64,000 bases of DNA from Eubacteriales bacterium (GCA_030533405.1 JAUNJF010000007.1:1-64000); one strand, 5' to 3'; positions 52,294-62,225 are shown, counted from the stretch's first letter. Numbers and translations: made by a program. The notes: a model not told the origin generated them from the letters alone.

Positions 52294-54033
52294 TTAGTTA
52301 GACGACACCAGTCCCTTTTCTGCATCCATTGTGACAACTGCACCCGACTTCAAAATATCTGTTGCATTTGCTGCACCCAATATGACTGGAATATCCAACG
52401 ATAATCCTACAATGCCGGCATGCGAATTATGTCCTTCATTTTCTACGATAATTCCAGATGCCTGTCTTAATTCATCCATAATATCGTTACTGGTTTCTGG
52501 CAATACAATAATATCACCCTCGTTAAAATTCTCTATGATATCCATCTCATCCTTACCCACGCAAAGACAAGCGGTTGTCTTACGATTATTCACGCCACGT
52601 CCCTTAATCAAGATATGGCCTACAACATGTACCTTAATCAAATTTGTCGTACCAGATACACCGATTGGCACACCTGCTGTAATTACAGTAATCTCACCCT
52701 GTTTTACATAGCCCTTTTTCTCAGCCTGCTCTATAGCATGCTCAAACAAATCTTCTGTATTGGTTTTTTCGTCTACCATAACTGGCAAAACACCCCACGA
52801 AAGGTTCAACTGTCTCCACACATTTTCATATGGTGAGCAACCAATAATCGGACATGCCGGACGGTATTTTGATATCATACGTGCCGTCTTACCAGATTTG
52901 GTTACTGTTACAATCGCGGTTGCATTCAAATCCATAGCCGTCGTACAGGTTGCATGCGCAATCGCATTTGTGATATCTGGATTTACCAGACTCTCTCTAC
53001 GATTAAAACGTTTTACCAGATCAATATCTGCCTCGGTTCGCTCTGCAATCTTCGTCATTGTGCGAAGCGCTTCCACCGGATACATGCCCGCTGCCGTTTC
53101 ACCAGAAAGCATAATGGCTGATGTTCCATCATAAATGGCATTTGCCACATCTGTTGCTTCTGCTCTGGTTGGTCTTGGATTCTTCATCATCGAATCCAAC
53201 ATCTGTGTTGCAGTAATAACTATCTTCTCTGCATTATATACTTTTCGGATAATCATCTTCTGTATTGATGGCACTTCCTCTAACGGAATCTCAACACCCA
53301 TGTCACCTCTGGCAATCATAACGCCATCTGACACACGAATAATCTCATCAATATTATCAACACCCTGCATATTCTCAATCTTCGCAATAATATTAATAAA
53401 ATCGCAATTATTTTCACTTAATATTTCACGAATTGCAAGGATATCATCTGCTTTTCGAACAAATGAGGCCGCAATAAAATCAAATCCCTGTTCAATACCG
53501 AAAATGATATCTGCCTTATCCTGTTCACTGACATATGGTAATGACAATTCCACATTTGGAACATTAACACCCTTATGATTCGAAATCACGCCACCATTTT
53601 CCACAATACAAATGATGTCTGTATCTGTCATGCTCTCCACACGAAGGGAAATCAATCCATCATCAATCAAAATATTACAGCCCACACGGATATCATCTAC
53701 CAATCCTTTATATGTGATAGAAACCTGTGTCTCATCACCCTCTATGTCTCTCGTGGTCAATACAAATCGCTGTCCACTCTCAATCGTAACTTTACCGTCC
53801 TTAAAATTCTTCAAACGAATCTCAGGTCCCTTCGTATCCAAAAGTGCGGCAATCGGCAATCCCAACTCCTCACGCAAACGTTTCACACGCTCTAAATTCA
53901 CCTTGTGCTGTTCATGTGTTCCATGCGAAAAATTAAATCGGGCAACATTCATGCCCTCTATCATCAGTTCTCTTAATACATTATCATCATCTGTGGCAGG
54001 TCCTAGTGTACATATAATCTTTGTTTTACGCAT
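52294..54033 (-). CDS. pyk: Pyruvate kinase with C-terminal PEP-utilising domain
   Basis: A 579-aa glycolytic enzyme making pyruvate and ATP from PEP and ADP. The barrel has 'KIICTLGPATDDDNVL', 'NFSHGTHEQH', 'ALLDTKGPEIR', the catalytic Lys in 'NIIAKIENMQG' and 'MIARGDMGVEIP', with 'TATQMLDSMMKNPRPTRAEATD' (longer than quoted limit if extended). Beyond the normal 475 residues it has the extra domain of Bacillus/clostridial pyruvate kinases related to PEP synthase, with His in 'EGHNSHAGIVG'. A TA-flanked MITE hairpin lies in its 5' leader. Start preceded by AGAGGTAAGGA. Confidence 0.97.
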   Translation of the reverse strand: MRKTKIICTLGPATDDDNVLRELMIEGMNVARFNFSHGTHEQHKVNLERVKRLREELGLPIAALLDTKGPEIRLKNFKDGKVTIESGQRFVLTTRDIEGDETQVSITYKGLVDDIRVGCNILIDDGLISLRVESMTDTDIICIVENGGVISNHKGVNVPNVELSLPYVSEQDKADIIFGIEQGFDFIAASFVRKADDILAIREILSENNCDFINIIAKIENMQGVDNIDEIIRVSDGVMIARGDMGVEIPLEEVPSIQKMIIRKVYNAEKIVITATQMLDSMMKNPRPTRAEATDVANAIYDGTSAIMLSGETAAGMYPVEALRTMTKIAERTEADIDLVKRFNRRESLVNPDITNAIAHATCTTAMDLNATAIVTVTKSGKTARMISKYRPACPIIGCSPYENVWRQLNLSWGVLPVMVDEKTNTEDLFEHAIEQAEKKGYVKQGEITVITAGVPIGVSGTTNLIKVHVVGHILIKGRGVNNRKTTACLCVGKDEMDIIENFNEGDIIVLPETSNDIMDELRQASGIIVENEGHNSHAGIVGLSLDIPVILGAANATDILKSGAVVTMDAEKGLVSSN

Positions 54034-54063
54034 AATTCCTTACCTCTTCTTTATTTGTTAACA

Positions 54064-54114
54064 TAGGTAATTGCGAAACTCAATTTAGGTTATTGAAAGT
54101 TTCGCAATTACCTA
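54064..54114. repeat. Short palindromic MITE copy 4, in the pyk leader
   Basis: TAGGTAATTGCGAAACT and AGTTTCGCAATTACCTA are perfect 17-bp ends of a 51-base element with a short loop. TA at both edges. It lies between the pyk promoter (54144-54172) and the pyk start codon, so the mRNA leader contains a strong hairpin. Confidence 0.85.
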
Positions 54115-54143
54115 TGAATTATCATCAAATTCGCACGGCATAT

Positions 54144-54172
54144 ATTATACCACACATACATGCTTTTGCGAA
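54144..54172 (-). promoter_or_regulatory. Probable pyk promoter
   Basis: Minus strand TATAAT (54144-54149) preceded by TG plus one base (extended -10), with TTCGCA at 17 bases as a weak -35. Confidence 0.55.
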
Positions 54173-54191
54173 TACTCTTTTGTGTGCCAGT

Positions 54192-54959
54192 TTATTCGTC
54201 TGCATCCTGCACAACCACAGCTTCTTCCTGCTTTCGTTTACTTGCTTCTAACGAATCTAATTTCATGCGAATCTGCTGCATGATTGTGTCGGTTTCTGCA
54301 ATACGATCAGCACATGCTAAAAGCTCTGCTGCAATCATCTCTTCATCATCCGAATCAATGTTTTTCTTATATTTTAATTCATGGTCCAGGCTCGCCCAAA
54401 AATCCATTGCCATCGTACGAATCTGAATCTCCACACGCATTGGCGTTTTTCCCTTAGAAAAGAATACCGGAATCTCAACTATCATATGATAGCTACGATA
54501 TCCATTTGGTTTTGGATATTTGATATAATCCTTAATCTTAATTAGCTTCAAATCATCCTGCATGGCAAGCATTGCTGCAATCTGATAAATATCATCCACA
54601 AACTCACAAATAATACGGACACCCGCTACATCCGAAAGATTGGACATAATCGCTTCCACCGTAAATGGCAATCCTTTCTTATAAAGTTTTTGTGCAATGC
54701 TCTCTGGTTTTTTCACACGTGATGAAATGCTGCTAATTGGATTTCGATGATATCTGACTGACATTTCATCATTTAACACCTCTGCTTTCGTACGCACTTC
54801 GCGAATCGCACATTTATACATCATCATCATTTCCTGAAAAGGTTGCGAATTCATCATAAATATCTTAAGTTTTTCCATTATATCTGCATCTAAAACAGCA
54901 AGTCTATCTTCCTGCTCCTTCTCTCTTAAACTCGGAAGCATTACTGTATTTTCCATCAT
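54192..54959 (-). CDS. Small alarmone synthetase (RelA/SpoT domain, RelQ/YjbM type)
   Basis: A 255-aa protein with only the (p)ppGpp synthetase domain: 'YKCAIREVRTKAEVLNDE', 'NPISSISSRVKKPESIAQKL', 'DVAGVRIICEFVDDIY', 'DYIKYPKPNGYRSYHMIVEIP' (near the limit) and 'VEIQIRTMAMDFWASLDHELKYK', key residues around R, D and E as in RelQ. No hydrolase or regulatory domains. The frame extends to 55004, but the ATG at 54959 has GAGGTGA in position and is chosen. It would make pppGpp or ppGpp under stress. Monocistronic; its stop is 20 bases from the pyk promoter. Confidence 0.93.
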   Translation of the reverse strand: MMENTVMLPSLREKEQEDRLAVLDADIMEKLKIFMMNSQPFQEMMMMYKCAIREVRTKAEVLNDEMSVRYHRNPISSISSRVKKPESIAQKLYKKGLPFTVEAIMSNLSDVAGVRIICEFVDDIYQIAAMLAMQDDLKLIKIKDYIKYPKPNGYRSYHMIVEIPVFFSKGKTPMRVEIQIRTMAMDFWASLDHELKYKKNIDSDDEEMIAAELLACADRIAETDTIMQQIRMKLDSLEASKRKQEEAVVVQDADE

Positions 54960-55083
54960 GTCTTTCACCTCACTAAATGTATACTTCAAAAATATAATTA
55001 ACATATTATATCATATAATCGTGACGAATTTATGAAGGTTTTCTTATTATTTACAAAACAACAAATGATTTCCTGCTCGTATC

Positions 55084-55112
55084 TTGCATACAAGCAGTAT
55101 TTATAATATAAT
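55084..55112 (+). promoter_or_regulatory. Promoter of the cellobiose phosphorylase gene
   Basis: TTGCAT (55084-55089), 17-base spacer, TATAAT (55107-55112), 50 bases before the start codon. The leader contains GGCC-TGGGG-GGCC, a small GC hairpin directly before the ribosome site. Confidence 0.7.
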
Positions 55113-55161
55113 GATTCTATGTGGCCTGGGGGGCCAACAATTTGAAAGAGAGGTATTATAT

Positions 55162-57639
55162 ATGAAATTTGGTTACTTTGATGACGCAAACAGAGAATAT
55201 GTCATCACATCTCCAAGAACTCCTTATCCATGGATTAACTACCTTGGAACACAGGGATTCTTCTCATTAATCTCTAATACTGCAGGAGGATATTCATTCT
55301 ATAAGGATGCTCGTCTTCGTAGAATTACACGTTATCGTTACAATAACGTTCCAATTGATATGGGAGGTCGTTACTTCTATATTAATGAGAACGGTACCAT
55401 TTGGAACCCAGGCTGGTCTCCAGTTAAGACAGAGCTTGACTCTTACGAGTGTCGTCACGGTATGGGTTACACAGTAATTACTGGTAAGAAAAATGATTTG
55501 AAAGCTGAAGTTACTTTCTTCGTTCCACAGGACTACAATGGTGAGGTTCAACAAGTTGTTCTTACAAACGAAAGCGCTGCTGAGAAGACATTCTCACTTT
55601 TCTCTTTTGCAGAATGGTGTTTATGGGATGCTCAGGATGATAGCAACAACTTCCAGCGTAACTTCTCTACAGGTCGTGTAGAAATTAAAGATTCTGTTAT
55701 CTATCACAAGACAGAGTACAGAGATCGTCGTGATCACTACGCTTTCTACTCTGTAAACGATACAATCGATGGATATGATACAGACAGAGATTCCTTCATC
55801 GGTCTTTACAATGGTTTCCACAACCCACAGGCAGTTGAAGCCGGTAAATCAAATGATTCATTTGCTGATGGTTGGGCTCCTATCGCTTCGCATTATAAGA
55901 AAATCACACTTGCTCCTGGCGAGTCAAAGACATTGGTATTCGTACTTGGCTACGTAGAAATGCCAGTTGATCAGAAATTCGAAGCAGATGGCAAGACAAT
56001 TAATAAGGTTAAAGCGCTTGAGATGATTGAGCAGTTCAACACACCTGAGAAATTTGCAGCTGGTATGGCTGATTTGAAGGCTTATTGGGATAAGCTCTTA
56101 GGTATCCTTAGCGTAGATACTCCAGACGATAAGGTTAACCGTATGGTTAATATTTGGAATCAGTATCAGTGTATGGTTACATTTAACCTTTCACGTTCTG
56201 CTTCTTACTTTGAGTCAGGTATCGGTCGTGGTATGGGATTTAGAGATTCCAACCAGGATGTACTTGGTTTCGTTCACCAGATTCCAGACAGAGCAAAAGA
56301 AAGAATTATCGATATCGCTTCTACACAATTCCCTGATGGTGGATGTTATCATCAGTATCAGCCACTTACAAAGAAAGGTAACGCTGACATCGGTGGCGAT
56401 TTCTCAGATGATCCATTATGGTTAATTCTTTCTGTTTCTGCATACATCAAAGAGACAGGCGATTGGACAATCTTAGATGAAATGGTTCCATATGACAATG
56501 ATATGAGCAAGGCACAGCCAATGCTCGATCACTTAAAGGTTTCTTTCTACCATATCGTAGAGAACTTGGGACCTCACGGTCTTCCACTTGCAATGCGTGC
56601 TGACTGGAATGACTGTATCAACCTTTCATGCTTCTCTGATACACCAGGCGAAAGCTTCCAGACCTATACAAATCCTAAGTTTGCAGCAGAAGGCGGTTAT
56701 TCTAAGGTTGCCGAGTCTGCATTTGTAGCTGCACTCTTTACATATGCTGGTCCTAACTATGTATCTATCCTTAAACATTTAGGTAAGGATGATGAGGCTG
56801 CTAAGGCACAGGCTGAGATCGATAAGATGATGGCAAACATGATGGAATCTGCTTGGGATGGCGACTGGTTCATCCGTGCTTACGATGCAAATGGTAAGAA
56901 GATGGGTTCTAAGGAATGTGAGGAAGGTCAGATTTTCATCGAGCCACAGGGATTTGCAATTATGTCAGGTCTTGATGAGGAAATCACAAAGAAAACGCTC
57001 AAGGCAGTGGATGAAAGACTTAACACACAGCATGGTCTTGTGTTGAACAACCCAGCATTTACAAAATATTATGTTGAATATGGTGAGATTTCTACTTATC
57101 CAGGTGGATACAAGGAGAACGCTGGTATCTTCACACACAATAATGCATGGATTATCTGTGCTGCAGCTTATGCTGGTGAAGGAGATCAGGCATTTAAGTA
57201 TTACTCAGAAATCGCTCCTGCATTTACAGAAGAAACATCCGATCTTCATAAGACTGAGCCATATGTATATGGTCAGATGATTGGTGGTAAGGATGCTGGT
57301 TCTGATATCGGTCAGACAGGTAAAAACTTTGGTCAGGGTAAAAACTCATGGTTAACAGGTACCGCTGCTTGGAACATGGTTGCCATTTCTCAGTACATTT
57401 TAGGTGTACAGGCTGACTTTGACGGATTAAAGATTGATCCTTCTATTCCAGCTGCTTGGGATGGCATGACAGCAACTCGTCAGTTCCGTGGTGCTACTTA
57501 TGACATTAAAGTTTCAAATCCAGATCATGTTTGCAAGGGTATCAAGAGTGTCACTGTAGACGGCAACGCAATTGATGGAAATGTACTTCCAGTATTTAAT
57601 GATGGTAAGTCACATAGCGTTGAAGTTGTAATGGGATAA
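55162..57639 (+). CDS. Cellobiose phosphorylase (GH94)
   Basis: An 825-aa cytoplasmic enzyme that splits cellobiose with phosphate into glucose 1-phosphate and glucose, saving one ATP. N-terminal beta-sandwich (1-270) with '[20 protein letters not shown]'. (alpha/alpha)6 catalytic barrel with '[20 protein letters not shown]', '[20 protein letters not shown]' and the general acid Asp at about 484 in '[11 protein letters not shown]'. C-terminal '[12 protein letters not shown]' and 'WLTGTAAWN' phosphate-binding region. The start with AGAGAGG upstream is chosen although the frame opens at 55084. Codon use is as biased as in tuf and fusA, implying very high expression. It complements the GH3 beta-glucosidase at 14.7 kb. 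Confidence 0.95.
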   Translation: MKFGYFDDANREYVITSPRTPYPWINYLGTQGFFSLISNTAGGYSFYKDARLRRITRYRYNNVPIDMGGRYFYINENGTIWNPGWSPVKTELDSYECRHGMGYTVITGKKNDLKAEVTFFVPQDYNGEVQQVVLTNESAAEKTFSLFSFAEWCLWDAQDDSNNFQRNFSTGRVEIKDSVIYHKTEYRDRRDHYAFYSVNDTIDGYDTDRDSFIGLYNGFHNPQAVEAGKSNDSFADGWAPIASHYKKITLAPGESKTLVFVLGYVEMPVDQKFEADGKTINKVKALEMIEQFNTPEKFAAGMADLKAYWDKLLGILSVDTPDDKVNRMVNIWNQYQCMVTFNLSRSASYFESGIGRGMGFRDSNQDVLGFVHQIPDRAKERIIDIASTQFPDGGCYHQYQPLTKKGNADIGGDFSDDPLWLILSVSAYIKETGDWTILDEMVPYDNDMSKAQPMLDHLKVSFYHIVENLGPHGLPLAMRADWNDCINLSCFSDTPGESFQTYTNPKFAAEGGYSKVAESAFVAALFTYAGPNYVSILKHLGKDDEAAKAQAEIDKMMANMMESAWDGDWFIRAYDANGKKMGSKECEEGQIFIEPQGFAIMSGLDEEITKKTLKAVDERLNTQHGLVLNNPAFTKYYVEYGEISTYPGGYKENAGIFTHNNAWIICAAAYAGEGDQAFKYYSEIAPAFTEETSDLHKTEPYVYGQMIGGKDAGSDIGQTGKNFGQGKNSWLTGTAAWNMVAISQYILGVQADFDGLKIDPSIPAAWDGMTATRQFRGATYDIKVSNPDHVCKGIKSVTVDGNAIDGNVLPVFNDGKSHSVEVVMG

Positions 57640-57668
57640 AACAAAAAAAAGAAAAGGAAATAAGAAAA

Positions 57669-58316
57669 ATGAAACAAACAAAAGTAAAATTTAGTTTATT
57701 GCTCTTACTCATTGTAGTAATGGGTTGCTCACTTATGGGATGCGGTACATTCCCAGCTAGTAAATATGTACAGTCTTGTTTAGATTGTAGTTTCCACGGT
57801 GAATTTGCATCTTATATGGAAATGACAAAATCATCAGAAGAAGAAGTATCTGCTGCGTACAACCAATTAATCGATTCAGAAGTATCTGCTTTATCCGGTG
57901 CATATAATGTTTCTGACGAACAGAAAGAAAAATTCAGAGCTCTTTTTATTGATATGTACAAATTATGCAAATACGAGGTTGGTGAAGCAACCAACGGCGA
58001 GAACAAATCTTACTCTGTTCCTGTAACAACATATAAATTAAAAATATTTGACGGATTAGCAGCTGAAACAGAGAAATTTGCAGCTGACTATTTCGAAAAA
58101 AATCAGGAAGCTACACCTGATGAATTATATGCAGCTGTTTTAGATAACATGTATGATATTCTTCAGGAGAAAATCAAAAATCCAGAATATGAAGAAGGTG
58201 TTACTACTACTATTACAGTAGCTCCTAGCGCTACGGATTCCAATGTTTATACAATTAGTCCTCAGGATTTACAAAACATGGTTTCCAACCTTCTTGACAT
58301 TGAAAATCAACAGTAA
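57669..58316 (+). CDS. Lipoprotein of unknown function
   Basis: A 215-aa protein. The N-terminus has a lipoprotein signal: Lys-rich start, hydrophobic 'LLLLLIVVMGCSLMG' and lipobox ending at Cys25 or so ('LMGCG'). The mature part is helical and acidic, with 'YVQSCLDCSFHGEFASYMEM' and 'FAADYFEKNQEATPDELYAAV', resembling clostridial lipoproteins of the DUF5105 kind (uncertain). It lies 29 bases after the phosphorylase gene with an AAGGAAA site and no intervening terminator, so may be read through from it. Confidence 0.75.
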   Translation: MKQTKVKFSLLLLLIVVMGCSLMGCGTFPASKYVQSCLDCSFHGEFASYMEMTKSSEEEVSAAYNQLIDSEVSALSGAYNVSDEQKEKFRALFIDMYKLCKYEVGEATNGENKSYSVPVTTYKLKIFDGLAAETEKFAADYFEKNQEATPDELYAAVLDNMYDILQEKIKNPEYEEGVTTTITVAPSATDSNVYTISPQDLQNMVSNLLDIENQQ

Positions 58317-58362
58317 ATCAAATTAATGGATTTTGTATAATACGAAAGAAAGGAGTAACAAT

Positions 58363-58536
58363 ATGGATTTATGTGAACAATGCGTACACTATGTGTACGA
58401 TGAAGAATGGGAATGTTATGAATGCGATGTCAATCTGGACGAAGATGATATGGTAAAATTCCTTCAAGGTCGCAATACAGATTGCTCCTTCTTTCGTCTA
58501 GATGATGAATATGGCGTTGTACGCCACCAAATGTAA
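58363..58536 (+). CDS. Small cysteine-rich protein (57 aa, DUF6472-like)
   Basis: A 57-aa acidic protein: 'MDLCEQCVHYVYDEEWECYE' then 'CDVNLDEDDMVKFLQG' and 'DCSFFRLDDEY'. Five Cys in a CxxC-CxxC-C arrangement suggest metal binding. I recall small Lachnospiraceae proteins of this pattern (DUF6472), not verified. The ATG at 58363 has AAAGGAG seven bases upstream; a frame from 58333 has no ribosome site. A terminator follows at once. Confidence 0.75.
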   Translation: MDLCEQCVHYVYDEEWECYECDVNLDEDDMVKFLQGRNTDCSFFRLDDEYGVVRHQM

Positions 58537-58541
58537 TAACC

Positions 58542-58574
58542 AAAGGACTGACCAATATGGTCGGTCCTTTTTTC
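58542..58574 (+). terminator. Terminator after the Cys-rich gene
   Basis: AAAGGACTGACC / GGTCGGTCCTTT with an AATAT loop, then T-run. Stem and loop are nearly identical to the acpP terminator at 58746-58778 in opposite orientation. Confidence 0.93.
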
Positions 58575-58600
58575 ATTCTTACACCTCTATAGATCTTCTT

Positions 58601-58719
58601 TCGCCCACCTATCCCAAGTTTTTTTCGAATAAGTTCATCCGCATATATCACCAGTTTTCTCTCGGTTTGTTTTTTTCAGAAACTCTAAAAAATTCTTGAA
58701 TTTGGGGGTAGGTGGGCGA
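58601..58719. repeat. Inverted repeat with G-rich arms between two mirror terminators
   Basis: TCGCCCACCTATCCCAAG (58601-58618) is inverted near 58702-58719 (TTGGGGGTAGGTGGGCGA). The inner 80 bases hold no ORF with a ribosome site. Bases 58575-58745 contain nothing else recognisable. Confidence 0.6.
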
Positions 58720-58745
58720 GATCCATAAAAGCTTCTAGAAGTAAA

Positions 58746-58778
58746 AAAAGACCTGACCATATTGGTCAAGTCCTTAAA
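58746..58778 (-). terminator. Terminator of acpP
   Basis: Minus strand AAGGACTTGACC / GGTCAGGTCTT with an AATAT loop, followed by TTTTTTT. Confidence 0.93.
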
Positions 58779-58791
58779 ATTTTATTATGAA

Positions 58792-59025
58792 TTATGCCTC
58801 AACGCCATGAGCCTTTAAGTACTCCATAACATCTTCTACTGTTGCAATGCTCTCTAACTCTTCAGCAGGAATCTCAACATCATATTCCTCTTCTAAAGCC
58901 ATTACTAACTCAAATAAATCTAATGAGTCAGCACCTAAATCCTCTTTGAAGTTAGAAGTTAATTCGATTTCGCTCTCATCAACGCTAAGCTGCTCAGCGA
59001 TAATTTCTTTCATCTTTTCAAACAT
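58792..59025 (-). CDS. acpP: Acyl carrier protein
   Basis: A 77-aa acidic ACP. The phosphopantetheine Ser is in '[20 protein letters not shown]' (DSL motif, about residue 35-37), and the helices '[13 protein letters not shown]' and '[13 protein letters not shown]' complete the four-helix fold. It carries growing acyl chains in fatty acid synthesis. It is a lone gene with a clean promoter and terminator, not next to fab genes, so either the housekeeping ACP at a separate locus or a second copy. Confidence 0.95.
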   Translation of the reverse strand: MFEKMKEIIAEQLSVDESEIELTSNFKEDLGADSLDLFELVMALEEEYDVEIPAEELESIATVEDVMEYLKAHGVEA

Positions 59026-59085
59026 AATACGTTCTCCTTTTTATTCTTATTAGTCATGTCCATACAGACCTCTCTGTCACTAGAA

Positions 59086-59114
59086 AATATACTATATGAT
59101 ATAGGTACTGTCAA
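59086..59114 (-). promoter_or_regulatory. Promoter of acpP
   Basis: Minus strand TTGACA (59109-59114), 17-base spacer, TATATT (59086-59091), 60 bases before the start codon. Confidence 0.85.
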
Positions 59115-59162
59115 GCAATATAAACAATTTTTTCAAAAGTATAATATCGCTTATATTCAGCC

Positions 59163-61213
59163 TTATTCGAAACATACACGTTCGAATTCATCGATCGGCA
59201 TCGGTTTAGCAAAATAGTACCCTTGTGCCACATCGCAACTTGCAGATTTTAGGAAATCAACATGTTCTTTCGTCTCAACACCCTCTGCCACAACGGACAA
59301 TCTCAAATCCTTTGCCATCGCAATCGTATGACTAATGACTATCTTTCCTTTTTCCGTTGTTAACTTTTTATCGAGGAAATCCTTATCAATCTTAATCGTA
59401 TCAACTGGAACCTGACGAATCATATTCAAAGATGAATATCCCGAACCAAAATCATCCATTCCAAACGGAATCCCATATCCTGCAATTTTACCATGACATT
59501 ATACAATTCTATAGAATCATAGAAAAATGTCTCTGTAATCTCAAGTGTTAAATCAGATGGCAAAATGTCATATTTGCGAAGCAATCGCTTCCACACACCT
59601 ACCAAATCATTATTTCTTATATGATATCTGGAAATATTTACAGAAAGTGGAACCGTTCTCTTTCCCTCTGCCTTCCATCTAGCTAGTGTTTTACATGCTT
59701 CTTCCCACATGTACTCATCTAATCTCAAAATAAAGCCATTCTTTTCAAATAAAGGAATAAAATCATTTGGTTGTATCAATCCCTTTACAGGATGTTTCCA
59801 ACGAGCCAAAACCTCTGCACCACAAATCTGACCAGTTTCTAAGCTGAACTTTGGTTGCAAATACATAACAAACTGCTTATCCGCGATTGCCACATTCATA
59901 TCCTGCTCAATCTCTGTTGTCTTTAGCATCTCATTTCGATAATGCTCATCATAAAACTCACAAAACTTAATTGCATTGGTCTTTACAGTTCTTGACGCAA
60001 GTGTCGCACGATCACACATTAAGTTAATTGGCACTTCCCGATTTTCGATCAAATAAACACCGAAGCTTGTATTAATGTCAAACGAGAAATCATTGCGAAA
60101 GACTGCTTTTCGTATCTTCTCAATCAACTTAATGATATCACCCTTTTTCTGATACGAAGTGCAAATCAAAAACATATCAGAATGTACTCTGCAGCATACG
60201 CCATCGATTGTGATTTTATTCTTTAACACATCCGCAATATGTTTGATCACATCATCACCTGTTGACATACCAAACAAGTCATTAATCATCTTAAAACGAT
60301 CAATATCAAACGCTATGATTGCATAGGTTCGCTCATCACCTCTTAATATGTGTTCTACAGAAGCATAAAAACGATTGATATTATATAAACCTGTCAAAAT
60401 ATCATATTCGGAACGATACTGTATCACCTCATGAGATTTCACAATCTCATCCACATCCTTTAATGTTCCTATGATTCGGTTAAGATTGCCAAGCTGATCC
60501 CTAATATACTGCACACAAATACGATACCATCCAACCTTTCCGTTCACTTCACACATACGGCAGGTAATCTCACGAAAATCATCATCTCTATTTTCAAACA
60601 ATAATTTGTATGTATCCACATCCTCTGCATAAATCAATGCTTCTGTCTCAGAGAATTTTGTAAAATCAACACTCTGTATCTTACTAATTCCAAATCGTTC
60701 CTGAAACAGCGGTGAACAATAAAATTCATCATTTTCACAGTTATATTCAAATACAATTGTTTTTAACTGATTCACAACTGTCTGATACAATTCCCCAGAA
60801 AGACGCAACATCTCCTTATATTGCGCAAAAGAACGCTCCTCTGCTCGTTTTTTCGCTTCCATTAGCGAATCCGTATCCAGAACCGTACACAAAATTACAG
60901 TCTGATCATCTGTCCACTTTATTCCATTTGCCTTTATTTGAATCTTAACGTCATACGAATCATAACAACGCTCCGTTACAATCTCTTCTCCGACTTTAAT
61001 ATTCATAAAAGGACAATCCATGCAAGGTCGTTCCATCATATGAAAACCCAGATAGCAACCTACATTTTCAAGCTGTACACCAAAAACATCTTTTGCAACC
61101 TGATTTGCATATAAAACAACGAAATCCTCTTTCCGAATAATAAACATTGCCTGCCACGATATATCCATAATCTGGCGTGCAATTACGACATCCTTTTCCT
61201 TATTACGCTCCAT
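59163..61213 (-). pseudogene. GGDEF/EAL-domain protein split by a frameshift
   Basis: The upstream part (59426-61213, 595 codons) has a PAS-like domain (about 1-115, with 'CMDCPF'), a second PAS, a GGDEF-type domain (about 275-440) and most of an EAL domain. The EAL motif reads 'GAEVLARWKHP'. The frame is lost after 'LQDMGFRLE'; the rest of the EAL domain, 'MDDFGSGYSSLNMIRQVP' to 'AQGYYFAKPMPIDEFERV', continues in another frame (59163-59459). Inserting one base in the GG at about 59461-59462 restores 'GFRLGMDDFGSGYSSL'. The cyclase motif is 'VHSDMF' instead of GGDEF, so it would be at most a c-di-GMP phosphodiesterase. Recent mutation, phase-variable tract or sequencing error cannot be told apart. 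Confidence 0.85.
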
Positions 61214-61344
61214 ACATTCACCTCATTTTCACCGAAAAATACAATGAATTTACCACAAAATGTTAATTATAATTAAGTATATCATATATTAGAAACAACA
61301 TACAAGAAAATCTTACCTTCCTATTACATTCATGTCATTTTCCA

Positions 61345-61382
61345 CAAAAAAAATTAGCACATATTTACATGCGCTAATTTTC
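61345..61382 (-). terminator. Terminator of the SpoIIQ-like gene
   Basis: Minus strand AAATTAGCGCATG pairing with TATGTGCTAATTT, then TTTTTG. Confidence 0.88.
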
Positions 61383-61388
61383 TTCTTT

Positions 61389-62225
61389 CTATTCCATAAA
61401 CAAAACTGGATCTACAGGCTCATCACCCTGATACATTTGAAAGAATAAATGGCTTCCCTCATCTGCAAAACTGTCTGTCGGATTACCAATTGTTCCAACT
61501 GATTCGCCTGCCTTTACAAAATCTCCTTCTTTTACATAAATGGTATCTAGCTGTCCATATACCACACTGTAATCATTTCCTAAATACATCGTAACCATAT
61601 TACCATATGTGTTATCACTTGTTACCTTTGTTACCTTTCCTAAATACGCACTTTTTACTGTACTTCCGTTCCCAGCCTGAATGAGCATTCCTGGATTACA
61701 TCGATATTGATCCAACGTCTTAAAATAAACGGTTGTCTCCATACTAAATGGAAGAATGACGGAACCATTTACTGGCCATGCAATTGTAGATTCACTATTG
61801 AAATTCAGTTCCCCCGCATCTGCTATAACTGGGACGGATTCTTTTTTCTTCTCCTGTTTTTCAGATGTCGAATTTTCCTTTGGTTCCTCTGTCACATCTT
61901 GCGTTGCCAAATCGTCGTTATGAGGCTCAACCAATCCGTCATCTTCTAAATCAACCGCACCCCAAACCTCTGTACTTATGCCTGTTTTTGCATCATCTAC
62001 TACGTGCTTTTCTGTCTCATCCTTCTTTTCAAATAAATCCTCATCCACTCGTGCATATTCCGATAACTGATTTGATTCACTGTCTGTGTTTGCAAGCTGT
62101 TCACCGTTTTGACCCTTTGTATAAACAACTACAACTGCCAAAATCGCCACCAGACCAACAAATAGTGCTACATAAAACAGATTATCTTTTATCTTCTGTG
62201 ATAAAGAATCCTTCTGATTTTGCAT
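61389..62225 (-). CDS. M23/LytM-domain protein, SpoIIQ-like
   Basis: A 278-aa protein. A short cytoplasmic N-terminus precedes one membrane helix (about 15-37), then an acidic, Lys/Glu-rich linker (about 45-140) and a C-terminal LytM domain (about 155-275). The domain is degenerate: where active M23 enzymes have HxGxD it reads 'CNPGMLIQAG', while the late His is kept in 'GSHLFFQM'. A partly degenerate LytM domain next to spoIID fits SpoIIQ, the forespore half of the SpoIIQ-SpoIIIAH channel. A GTG at 62255 opens the frame, but the ATG at 62225 has AGAGGTG in place. Confidence 0.72.
   Translation of the reverse strand: MQNQKDSLSQKIKDNLFYVALFVGLVAILAVVVVYTKGQNGEQLANTDSESNQLSEYARVDEDLFEKKDETEKHVVDDAKTGISTEVWGAVDLEDDGLVEPHNDDLATQDVTEEPKENSTSEKQEKKKESVPVIADAGELNFNSESTIAWPVNGSVILPFSMETTVYFKTLDQYRCNPGMLIQAGNGSTVKSAYLGKVTKVTSDNTYGNMVTMYLGNDYSVVYGQLDTIYVKEGDFVKAGESVGTIGNPTDSFADEGSHLFFQMYQGDEPVDPVLFME

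Noticed and set aside
55084-55161. 26-residue N-terminal extension of cellobiose phosphorylase
   Set aside because: The extension overlaps the promoter (-35 at 55084) and lacks a ribosome site; AGAGAGG and the family N-terminus support 55162.
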